A stretch of 64,000 nt of DNA from Antedon mediterranea (lineage: Eukaryota; Echinodermata; Crinoidea; Comatulida; Antedonidae). The position numbers were made by a program, and so were the translations under genes. Where the stretch lies: NCBI RefSeq assembly GCF_964355755.1, contig NC_092679.1:23746432-23810431 (forward strand), read 5' to 3'. How positions within the stretch are numbered: the first letter of the stretch is position 1; each line of letters begins with the position of its first letter. Positions 12,001 to 32,185 of the stretch are shown here, piece after piece. The notes beneath the pieces were generated by a model, which saw only the letters and a program-made list of their open reading frames with translations, ran no database searches and was not told the origin of the DNA.

Positions 12001-12561
12001 TTCAGTTGACTTTACTTACTTGGAAGTGGAGCGAATAATTGCTGTAACAAGAAGATGAGCCCCTTTTTGTATTTATATATAAATTGTATATAATTAGTTA
12101 GGTTATTTTCATACATTTATTTATGGTAACCATACAAATATTTTGCCGATTATTTTTTAATTTGAAGGTCTCGAGAGAAATTGTCAAAATAGTAACAGTA
12201 AGGCCCTGTCTACACTATCAAACTCTATGTGACAAAAACATATATGGACATGATGATGTCATATCACTACCATATTTAAGCATATTACTACCATAATTGG
12301 GCACATCACACTTTTATTGTTAAAGTTTGATAGTGTAGACAGAGCTTTAAACAATTAACTTACATGTGGGCGTAACCACCTGATGTCATTTCGCCTCTCG
12401 TAGAATTTCAACAAAGTTGAATCTTCTTTAATGAATATAGACTCGTTACATGCCTTAAAACATGGATCTTTGAATAGGTTGTCCCTATTGTACTGACTAT
12501 CTTCTATCAGATCGGCGTAGTTTTGGCCACAAATTGTGTTTAATTTGATGGACTTAGCCAT
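3374..12561 (-). CDS. Calpain-family protein, predicted catalytically inactive
   Basis: Seventeen minus-strand coding exons were traced: 12561-12364, 11452-11368, 11022-10773, 10529-10295, 9606-9512, 9227-9150, 8817-8657, 7855-7719, 7132-6927, 6675-6633, 6025-5960, 5673-5616, 5441-5383, 5001-4933, 4443-4356, 4072-3956 and 3432-3374. All junctions are GT-AG and keep one frame over 2004 bp (668 codons). Domain order is that of a classical calpain: protease core, calpain-type beta-sandwich, then penta-EF-hand. The core matches the family over [27 protein letters not shown] and [12 protein letters not shown]. However, the catalytic Cys motif reads VNSAFM where GDCWFL is expected, the His motif reads LQSLYILSG for KGHAYSVTG, and Asn is replaced in [12 protein letters not shown]. 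Calpains normally cleave proteins in a Ca2+-dependent way; this one should not. Inactive calpains such as CAPN6 have structural or regulatory roles. The last few codons are unresolved: candidate terminal exons begin near 3186 or 3281. Confidence 0.93.
3455..3755. repeat. GAT/GGAT-rich microsatellite
   Basis: An impure low-complexity run of GATGAT, GGATGGAT and GACGAT units. It lies in the intron between the last two traced calpain exons. Confidence 0.9.
6457..6583. mobile_element. MITE, CTCTGTCTACACTATCAAAC family, copy 1
   Basis: The left end reads 'gctcagtctacactatcaaa' and the right end is its degenerate reverse complement 'tttgatagtgcag'. The interior shares 'ccaaatatggtagtgatatg' with other copies in this window. 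It lies in a calpain intron. Confidence 0.8.
7858..8089. repeat. Direct duplication of about 117 bp
   Basis: Two near-identical copies, 7858-7974 and 7975-8089, starting 'aaggaaagagagtgcagtgg'. The copy next to exon 7855-7719 supplies its 3' splice site and pyrimidine tract on the minus strand. The outer copy is an intronic duplicate. Confidence 0.9.
8216..8610. repeat. 55-bp tandem repeat, about 7 copies
   Basis: The unit contains 'gaatccatgggtaatttta' and 'ctgctggaggaagatgt', and recurs at 55-bp spacing (8281, 8336, 8391, 8446, 8501, 8556). Small substitutions alternate between 'gtgattgcaaa' and 'gtcattgcaga'. It lies in the intron just 3' of calpain exon 8817-8657. Confidence 0.93.
11553..11960. 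repeat. Hairpin followed by 58-bp tandem repeat
   Basis: A left arm at about 11560-11594 is the reverse complement of the first unit at about 11599-11637, giving a stem of more than 30 bp. About six more 58-bp units containing 'aagaagttactttgaataat' follow. It lies in the calpain intron between 12363 and 11453. Confidence 0.9.
12199..12349. mobile_element. MITE, CTCTGTCTACACTATCAAAC family, copy 2
   Basis: A complete copy with inverted ends ('cctgtctacactatcaaact' and 'gtttgatagtgtagacagag'), bounded by TA. It sits 14 bp inside the intron from the 5' splice site of the first calpain coding exon, which ends at 12364. Confidence 0.88.
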
Positions 12562-13111
12562 GTCTCAATAGACTTATAATCCAAAATGAATCGTAATATC
12601 AGATGAGAGCAGCTTTAATACTGAACAAACCACCACATCATTACAACAAAAGCTATTGTATTTTCATTGGGTTATTATGATTGTGTGACGTCAAACAATA
12701 AGTTCAATTTTAATGGTACATATATTTATCGATCCATATCATAAGCAGTAACTTATATATGTAACCAATATACCGTAAGAAAAGACATATCGGAATATAA
12801 TTATGGTATAACAATAGTACTGAAAAATGATCATTAGGGGCAGTTTAAGGAGATTATTCTAAGGATAGTAATTTTCTATAGGCCTAACGCTTGTGTGTAC
12901 TGTAAATTTATATTTATTTTTATTACAAAATAGAAAGGTTTTCAATTTACCACATGCCTTTAATTTTTATGTATTTATGCTCCCTGAATACGCTTTTATG
13001 GCAATAATATTTATTTTTTTATTACCTTCGTTCGGTAAAAAAATGTACTGATAATAACTGGAATAATAGGAAACCAACTTGCGAAATTTCTTTACATACA
13101 TTATTGAAAAA
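12562..13111. other. Calpain 5' flank, no gene seen
   Basis: AT-rich sequence directly upstream of the calpain ATG. It must include the 5' UTR and promoter, but no clear TATA box position can be assigned. No protein-like reading frame is seen. Confidence 0.4.
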
Positions 13112-14253
13112 AAATGTTCTAAAATATTGTGTAACATTACGTCATAGTACAATCTAAAATATATTTATCCCAATTGGACAATTTAATATAAAACCGCTTT
13201 TGAATAATTCTATGCTTAATTTGTATTTATAAACGTGAACTCCATGCTTAGTGAAACATGCAAAGATGTTTTATCTTTATAAAGTGAGATAATAAGATAG
13301 AGTTATTACTCTAAAAGTATATGTTAGTCATGTATGTTTGAAAATGTATGTTGTACATCGAGGCGCGCAAGGTAACGAATCCATCCCAAGATAGGATGTT
13401 TATAGCCGTGTTTCCGCAGCCAAAAATTATCCGATAATTAACCGGTAAAAATTAACCGATAATTAACCGATAAATTGCCTGTCTCGAGAACAATTTACCG
13501 ATGATTAATATCTCATTCAAATCGGATAATTATCTGATAAATGCGATAATTTTTAACCTTTGACCTGGAGGACAAATTGTTGCGTTGTGATTGGGCATCA
13601 GGTTGTTTTGGTAATAACTGTAATAACTTATCATGTGCACTTTATTGGTTAAAAAAATTAAATGATAATTTTGGTTTTGTTGCGCGCGGAAACACGGCCA
13701 AAGAAGGATGAGTATACTGACGGGGTACGAAAGGTGAATTTGGACAAGACTAATTCCAGATTGCCATATCATACATTAAAATGGTCGTGATACCATTTTT
13801 TAAATGCTTTCTTATGTTTTGTTTTATCAACTGAAATAAAAATTCTGTTCCGTACCCGTATGTGATGCATGAAGATAAATGTAATTTTTCGCTTGAATTA
13901 TCGAATTATCTATACGAATGGTTTGGTCGAAATTGCTATTGATTTAATTGAAGAACGCTCATCCCTTTTACCACCTTAGTTACCACAAAGGACTGCCGTA
14001 GTAATATCATAGAAATATATAATATCTCTATGGTAACATCGATTTAAATATTAACAAAATATTGAACTAATTCTAGTAAGAAAAATGAATATTTAAGTGA
14101 GGCGTTTTTAAATATTATAAAATCTTGGTTTGTTTATTTACCTATTGTTATTATCTTGTTATTGTTAAATATATAATGCAGGTTATTGTGTTCCAAATCA
14201 TGAACAGACGGAGCATGCGCTCTCGAGAGGGTAAGCTGATACGAAAAGGTCAA
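13112..14253. repeat. Direct duplication, copy B (matches 1-925)
   Basis: It is collinear with 1-925 except for a roughly 0.3-kb insertion at 13405-13698 that copy A lacks. The block starts about 550 bp upstream of the calpain start codon. Similarity ends near 'aaaaggtcaaagtt'. Confidence 0.85.
13405..13698. mobile_element. MITE with 13-bp inverted ends
   Basis: The ends are 'gccgtgtttccgc' and 'gcggaaacacggc', perfect inverted repeats enclosing 294 bp. The interior has repeated 'aattaaccgataa' motifs. The element is absent from copy A, so it inserted after the duplication. No reading frame of note. Confidence 0.85.
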
Positions 14254-15457
14254 AGTTCTCTTTGAGCACTCCTCTGCAATTGACTTTTACAACAAAACTA
14301 CGTACCGTCATCATTTCTTTTATTTGACTACGGAGACAGCAGGATGTATCCGAGAATTAAAAATTATATTAATCTATAGAATATTAATATCTATTTGGTA
14401 TGCCTACCATTTTGAACAATTAACTCTCTATTTTAAAACAGGAAGCCTAATGCGATTATTTCATAAATTCTTTTTTTTTTATGTTTTTCTTTAAATGTGT
14501 ATATACACTGTATTATTTGTATATATTATATATTGCATTACCTTACCTATCACGAACTTGTGGAAGAACATCTTTATTTTATGGTGAACGAGCTTTATAT
14601 TTTGTACTATTGTATTTATATTTTCGTGAATAAATAAAAATTTTGATTGATATGGACAAAATTATAAAACATTACACTTTATTTGTAACAGAAACAGAGT
14701 ATTATTATAATATTGCATATTTCAGGTGGGCATTATAAGCTTCCGTAAACGTAACTCGGCTTATTTACACCGTGACGTACACAACAACAACTGCGCATGT
14801 AAGTTTCGAGAGGGATATGTTTTGAAAGCATTGTTAATTGTTGTTGTTTGATTATTAGGGAAAGAGGAAGTAGAAAAATGCCTTAAGTAGCTAGGTACTT
14901 AAGGTAAATCTTTATTACTTTGTCATTTTTCCGTACTTGCATACTTTAAAATTAAGAACCAAAACCAGGCCTAGGTTTAGGCATTTAGGTAGGCCTAGGC
15001 ACCCGTTACGTAACACTGTTTAGCCGGCCAAGCAGCACCGAACTGAACAAGAGTGGTCTGGTGGGGGTTTTCCCCATTTCATGATTTACAGCTAGGCCCT
15101 AGTAGGCCTAGTTAGAATGGCTACTAGCTTAGCTAGGCATACAGTACAGTAGGTCCAGTTGAGTCACTTTACGTACACCGTACGGCTAGAGGCCTAGCCC
15201 TACTAGGACTAGGTGGTCTATGGTCTATACTATGAATGTATTAAATTGTCTCAGGGCATGCCTATGATGTACATATGTTAACTGCAAGTAGAAAGAAGTT
15301 TCAACAAAGGCTAAGCATATTTAAATTTGTAAAGAATATTAATTGTCCTACAGTAGGCCTATTATTTATATACAGACATGCCAGTCTAAACATTTTTTTA
15401 GTCAATATCAATCATTTTTAACAACACATATAAATTGCCAGTTTTGTTTCATTTCAG
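14254..15457. promoter_or_regulatory. ABCC10: Calpain-ABCC10 divergent intergenic region
   Basis: This must hold the ABCC10 promoter and 5' UTR. The 3' splice site 'gtttcatttcag' at 15446-15457 implies an upstream non-coding exon. A candidate donor 'gcatgtaagttt' lies at 14795-14806, downstream of a CRE-like TGACGT at about 14773. The exon pairing is inference only. Confidence 0.35.
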
Positions 15458-15483
15458 TTGCTAAATTTGATGCATTTGTTGCT

Positions 15484-25856
<10,373 letters not shown>

Positions 25857-25972
25857 ACCCTTCGGTTATAAAATGTATTAAGAAATGTAGAAAACCAGTG
25901 AAAGTTTATGCAGCTGAAGGTAAATTAGAATTATGTAATCGGTTTGTTTATGGTTAAAGTTTTTATATGTAA

Positions 25973-25978
25973 AATAAA
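25973..25978 (+). terminator. ABCC10: ABCC10 poly(A) signal
   Basis: A canonical AATAAA lies 117 bp after the ABCC10 stop codon, just before the satellite-like sequence starts. Confidence 0.7.
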
Positions 25979-26029
25979 ATAATGCTATATTAGAAAAAAA
26001 ACATTTTTGGAAACATTGTAGTAAATTTA

Positions 26030-29000
26030 TATTATAGTACCATAGAAAGCAGTTAAGTCGAACAATAAAATGGTCGAAAATGGTATTCAAAACAACCTCC
26101 TAGATTCTTGGGCCCCATTGGCCAATTGTACAGTTTCCTCATTATCTAATGACCCAGTCCAATTCAGTTTTAATGACCCCACATGGCTCTGTCCATTTCT
26201 TGTCCATTTCTTTTTGCGTTCTTTACCTTTCCGAGTGAGAAGATTGAGCTGTACCCTTACTATACTATAAAAAAAAATAGTCAAATTATCAAGTTTTTAA
26301 AATTCAATTTTTATGCGATAATATTGCTGTATATGATCATACAACATCTTATAGTGCCATAGAAACCATTTATGTCGAAAAATAAAAAGGTCGAAAAGTA
26401 CCCATTTTTGAAAAAAAATTCCTGTGCTATAGTAAGGGATTTTTTCGAAAAATGGCCAAAATGTCAAGTTTTTAAAATTCAATTTGTATGCGATAATATT
26501 GCTGTATATGATCATACAGCATCTTATAGTGCCATAGAAACCATTTATGTCGAAAAATAAAAGGGTCGAAAATTGGCCATTTTTGGAAAAAATCCCTGTA
26601 CTATTATATAGTAAGGGATTTTTTCGAAAAATGGCCAAAATATCAAGTTTTTAAAATTAAATTGTTATGCGATAATATGGCTGTATATGATCATACAACA
26701 TCTTATAGTGCCATAGAAACCATTTATGTCGAAAAATAAAAAGGTCGAAAATTGGTCATTTTTGAAAAAAATCCCTGTACTATAGTAAGGGATTTTTTTA
26801 AAAAATGACTCAAAATATCAAGTTTTTAAAATTCAATTTTTATGCGATAATATTGCTGTATATGATCATACAGCATCTTATAGAGCCATAGAAACCATTT
26901 ATGTCGAAAAATAAAAGGGTCGAAAATTGGGCAATTTTGTAAAAAATCCCTGTACTATAGTAAGGGATTTTTTTGAAAAATGGCCAAATTATCAAGTTTT
27001 TAAAATTCAATTTTTATGCGATAATATTGCTGTATATGATCATACAACATCTTATAGTGCCATAGAAACTATTTATGTTGAAAAATAAAAGGGTCGAAAA
27101 TTGGCCATTTTTGGAAAAAATCCCTGTACTATAGTAAGGGATTTTTTCGAAAAATGGCCAAAATATCAAGTTTTTAAAATTCAATTTTTATGCGATAATA
27201 TTGCTGTATATGATCATACAACATCTTATAGTGCCATAGAAACCATTTATGTTGAAAAATAAAAGGGTCGAAAATTGGCCATTTTTGGCAAAAATCCCTG
27301 TACTATAGTAAGGGATTTTTTCAAAAAATAGGCAAATTATCAAGTTTTTAAAATTCAATTTTTATGCGATAATATTGCTGTATATGAGCATACAACATCT
27401 TATAGTGCCATAGAAACCATTTATGTCGAAAAATAAAAGGGTCGAAAATTGGCCATTTTTGGAAAAAATCCCTGTATTATAGTAAGGGATTTTTTCGAAA
27501 AATGGCCAAAATATCAAGTTTTTAAAATTCAATTTTTATGCGATAATATTGCTGTATATGATCATACAACATCTTATAGTGCCATAGAAACCATTTATGT
27601 TGAAAAATAAAAGGGTCGAAAATTGGCCATTTTTGGCAAAAATCCCTGTACTATAGTAAGGGATTTTTTCAAAAAATAGGCAAATTATCAAGTTTTTAAA
27701 ATTCAATTTTTATGCGATAATATTGCTGTATATAATCATACAACATCTTATAGTGCCATAGAAACCATTTATGTCGAAAAATAAAAAGGTTGAAAAGTAC
27801 CCATTTTTGAAAAAAATCCCTGTACTATAGTAAGGGATTTTTTCGAAAAATGGCCAAAATATCAAGTTTTTAAAATTCAATTTTTATGCGATAATATTGC
27901 TGTATATGATCATACAACATCTTATAGTGCCATAGAAACCATTTATGTCGAAAAATAAAAAGGTTGAAAAGTACCCATTTTTGAAAAAAATCCCTGTACT
28001 ATAGTAAGGGATTTTTTCGAAAAATGGCCAAAATATCAAGTTTTTAAAATTCAATTTTTATGCGATAATATTGCTGTATATGATCATACAACATCTTATA
28101 GTGCCATAGAAACCATTTATGTCGAAAAATAAAAGGGTCGAAAATTGGCCATTTTTGGAAAAAATCCCTGTACTATAGTAAGGGATTTTTTCGAAAAATG
28201 GCCAAAATATCAAATTTTTAAAATTCAATTTTTATGCGATAATATTGCTGTATATGATCATACAACATCTTGTAGTGCCATAGAAACCATTTATGTTGAA
28301 AAATAAAAGGGTCGAAAATTGGCCATTTTTGGAAAAAATCCCTGTACTATAGTAAGGGATTTTTTCGAAAAATAGGCAAATTATCAAGTTTTTAAAATTC
28401 AATTTTTATGCGATAATATTGCTGTATATAGATCATACAACATCTTATAGTGCCATAGAAACCATTTATGTCAAAAAATAAAAAGGTCGAAAATTGGTCA
28501 TTTTTGAAAAAAATCCCTGTACTATAGTAAGGGATTTTTTTTTAAAATGACTCAAAATATCAAGTTTTTAAAATTCAATTTTTATGCGATAATATTGCTG
28601 TATATGATCATACAACATCTTGTAGTTCCATAGAAACCATTTATGTCGAAAAATAAAAGGGTCGAAAATTGGGCAATTTTGTAAAAAATCCCTGTACTAT
28701 AGTAAGGGATTTTTTCGAAAAATAGGCAAATTATCAAGTTTTTAAAATTCAATTTTTATGTGATAATATTGCTGTATATGATCATACAACATCTTAAAGT
28801 GCCATAGAAACCATTTATGTCAAAAAATAAAAGGGTCGAAAATTGGGCAATTTAAAAAAAAATCCCTGTACTATAGTAAGGGATTTTTTTTAAAAATGAC
28901 ACAAAATATCAAGTTTTTAAAATTCAATTTTTATGCGATAATATTGCTGTATATGATCATACAACATCTTGTAGTTCCATAGAAACCATTTATGTCGAAA

Positions 29001-30740
29001 AATAAAAGGGTCGAAAATTGGGCAATTTTGAAAAAAATCCCTGTACTATAGTAAGGGATTTTTTTTTAAAATGACTCAAAATATCAAGTTTTTAAAATTC
29101 AATTTGTATGCGATAATATTGCTGTATATGATCATACAACATCTTGTAGTTCCATAGAAACCATTTATGTCGAAAAATAAAAGGGTCGAAAATTGGGCAA
29201 TTTTGTAAAAAATCCCTGTACTATAGTAAGGGATTTTTTCGAAAAATAGGCAAATTATCAAGTTTTTAAAATTCAATTTTTATGTGATAATATTGCTGTA
29301 TATGATCATACAACATCTTAAAGTGCCATAGAAACCATTTATGTCAAAAAATAAAAGGGTTGAAAATTGGGCAGTTTTAAAAAAAATCCCTGTACTATAG
29401 TAAGGGATTTTTTTTAAAAATGACTCAAAATATCAAGTTTTTAAAATTCAATTTTTATGCGATAATATTGCTGTATATGATCATACAACATCTTGTAGCT
29501 CCATAGAAACCATTTATGTCGAAAAATAAAAGGGTCGAAAATTGGGCAATTTTGTAAAAAATCCCTGTACTATAGTAAGGGATTTTTTCGAAAAATAGGC
29601 AAATTATCAAGTTTTTAAAATTCAATTTTTATGCGATAATATTGCTGTATATGATCATACAACATCTTATAGTGCCATAGAAACCATTTATGTCGAAAAA
29701 TAAAAAGGTTGAAAAGTACCCATTTTTGAAAAAAATCCCTTTTTCGAAAAATGGCCAAAATATCAAGTTTTTAAAATTCAATTTTTATGCGATAATATTG
29801 CTGTATATGATCATACAACATCTTATAGTGCCATAGAAACCATTTATGTCGAAAAATAAAAGGGTCGAAAATTGGGCAATTTTGTAAAAAATCCCTGTAC
29901 TATAGTAAGGGATTTTTTTTTAAAATGACTCAAAATATCAAGTTTTTAAAATTCAATTTGTATGCGATAATATTGCTGTATATGATCATACAACATCTTG
30001 TAGTTCCATAGAAACCATTTATGTCGAAAAATAAAAGGGTCGAAAATTGGGCAATTTTGTAAAAAATCCCTGTACTATATAGTAAGGGATTTTTTCGAAA
30101 AATAGGCAAATTATCAAGTTTTTAAAATTCAATTTTTATGTGATAATATTGCTGTATATGATCATACAACATCTTAAAGTGCCATAGAAACCATTTATGT
30201 CAAAAAATAAAAGGGTCGAAAATTGGGCAGTTTTAAAAAAAATCCCTGTACTATAGTAAGGGATTTTTTTTTAAAATGACTCAAAATATCAAGTTTTTAA
30301 AATTCAATTTTTATGCGATAATATTGCTGTATATGATCATACAACATCTTGTAGTTCCATAGAAACCATTTATGTCGAAAAATAAAAGGGTCGAAAATTG
30401 GGCAATTTTGTAAAAAATCCCTGTACTATAGTAAGGGATTTTTTCGAAAAATTGGCAAATTATCAAGTTTTTAAAATTCAATTTTTATGCGATAATATTG
30501 CTGTATATGATCATACAACATCTTATAGTGCCATAGAAACCATTTATGTCGAAAAATAAAAAGGTTGAAAAGTACCCATTTTTGAAAAAAATCCCTGTAC
30601 TATAGTAAGGGATTTTTTCAAAAAATGACCAAATTATCAAGTTTTTAAAATTCAATTTTTATGCGATAATATTGCTGTATATGATCATACAACATCTTAT
30701 AGTGCCATAGAAACCATTTATGTCGAAAAATAAAAGGGTC
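26030..30740. repeat. AT-rich satellite, about 26 monomers of about 174 bp
   Basis: The sequence 'gccatagaaaccatttatg' recurs about 26 times between 26354 and 30703 at a mean spacing near 174 bp. A diverged partial unit sits at 26030-26085. Most monomers hold two dyads: 'aaaaaatccct' and 'agggatttttt' around palindromic 'tactatagta', and 'atgatcat' within 'tatatgatcataca'. Several monomer variants alternate in blocks. The short reading frames here are shadows of the repeat. The array fills the space between the convergent 3' ends of ABCC10 and MED6. Confidence 0.95.
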
Positions 30741-31270
30741 TAAAATATTGAATATTCTTTGAAAAATTGCCAAATTTCGACCATTTTGTATTTTGAAATA
30801 AAGACTTGCGCACACATAGTGTGTTCTTGTACGTTAACTCAATACATTATTTTAAACAGTTGATATTTGGCAGTTTTGTGAAAAACATTACTGTACTATA
30901 TATAATAATAGTACAGTACAATTTTCGAAAAATTACCTAATATTGACTGTTCTGTTCTGCATTCTGTACTCTTGCAACCGAGCCAAACCACACAGTTTTC
31001 CCCCCAAAAAATATGGACTTTTATATTGCTATGTACATATTATATATTCGTTATATAATATTCATTGTTGAGCAGATTTCAGAGGTAGATATTTAATTTG
31101 TATGATTGTAATAAATACCTATGTACTTCTCGGTGTCATTGAAACAATTATGGTTTCAGTTTCCTTACATTATTTTCTATTTTGTCATTTATTCATTCAT
31201 TATAACACCATTTTATAAAGGTGGTCCGAAACTGATCAATAAATATCGTTCAACAGACTGTATAAAATTC
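30741..31270. other. Array edge and MED6 3' flank
   Basis: The satellite decays after 30740 (a 'gaccattttg' remnant). A minus-strand AATAAA at 31193-31188 is a plausible MED6 poly(A) signal. If used, the MED6 3' UTR would include the whole amplified tail at 31271-32089. No gene is seen. Confidence 0.4.
31188..31193 (-). terminator. MED6: Candidate MED6 poly(A) signal
   Basis: AATAAA on the minus strand about 0.9 kb after the MED6 stop codon, beyond the amplified repeat units. Confidence 0.4.
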
Positions 31271-32185
31271 CCAATAGGCTTCATGTTTGAGTCTGGCCCG
31301 GAGACAAAGCCATCTCACTGCCAGAGTGATTCTCTTGGTTCACATTACTTAGCTTGCGTTTCTTAGCTAGTGGAGGCTTCATGTTTGAGCCTGGGGAGAC
31401 AAAGCCATCTCACTGCCAGAGTGATTCTCTTGGTTCACTTTACTTAGCTTGCGTTTCTTAGCTAGTGGAGGCTTCATGTTTGAGCCTGGGGAGACAAAGC
31501 CATCTCACTGCCAGAGTGATTCTCTTGGTTCACATTACTTAGCTTGCATTTCTTAGCTAGTGGAGGCTTCATGTTTGAGCCTGGGGAGACAAAGCCATCT
31601 CACTGCCAGAGTGATTCTCTTGGTTCACTTTACTTAGCTTGCGTTTCTTAGCTAGTGGAGGCTTCATGTTTGAGCCTGGGGAGACAAAGCCATCTCACTG
31701 CCAGAGTGATTTGGTTCACGTTACTTAGCTTGCATTTCTTAGCTAGTGGAGGCTTCATGTTTGAGCCTGGAGAGACAAAGCCATATCACTGACAGAGTGA
31801 TTCTCTTGGTTCACTTTACTTAGCTTGCGTTTCTTAGCTAGTGGAGGCTTCATGTTTGAGCCTGGGGAGACAAAGCCATCTCCCTGCCAGAGTGATTCTC
31901 TTGGTTCATTTACTTAGCTTGCGTTTCTTAGCTAGTGGAGGCTTCATGTTTGAGGTTGGAGAGAAAAAGCCATCGCCCTGCCAGAGTGATTGTTTCTTCA
32001 CTTAGCTTAAGTTTCTTAGCAAGTGGAGGCTTTATGTTTGAGTCCGGCCCGGAGAAAAAAGCCATCTCCCTGCCAGAGTGATTGTTTCTTCATTTACTTA
32101 GCTTGCGTTTCTTAGCTAGTGGAGGCTTCATGTTTGAGCCTGGGGAGACAAAGCCATCCCCACTGCCTGAGTGATTGTCTACCTT
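31271..32185. repeat. About 95-bp tandem repeat derived from the MED6 last exon, 10 copies
   Basis: The motif 'ggaggcttcatgtttgag' recurs near 31275, 31374, 31468, 31564, 31658, 31750, 31845, 31939, 32026 and 32121. The last unit (32121-32185) lies inside the MED6 coding exon and encodes its C-terminal basic tail; the other nine follow the stop codon. Most copies differ from the coding unit by a one-base frame change (AGTGAGATGG against AGTGGGGATGG on the sense strand), so they are not in-frame extensions. Confidence 0.93.

Larger units (their letters stand above)
9150..12561 (-). other. Calpain protease core with substituted triad
   Basis: Six exons encode the N-terminal anchor and the papain-like core. 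The Ser replacing Cys is the third codon of the 11022-10773 exon (the codon split across the intron is Val). The Ser replacing His lies near the end of the 10529-10295 exon, in [12 protein letters not shown], which aligns without gaps to the family's GLVKGHAYSVTG. The Asn position in the 9606-9512 exon aligns to Leu in [14 protein letters not shown]. The surrounding structural residues are conserved, so this is substitution in a folded domain rather than decay. Confidence 0.88.

Noticed and set aside
1-14253. LTR retrotransposon interpretation of the 13-kb-spaced direct repeats
   Set aside because: No TG/CA ends, primer site or gag-pol content is seen; the interior is a spliced calpain gene.
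15343-15483. Upstream in-frame ATG for ABCC10
   Set aside because: It precedes a good 3' splice site at 15457, and the residues do not match the ABCC10 N-terminus, whereas the ATG at 15484 does.
26297-29276. Reading frames inside the 174-bp satellite
   Set aside because: They repeat with the monomer, are broken at variable units and resemble no protein.
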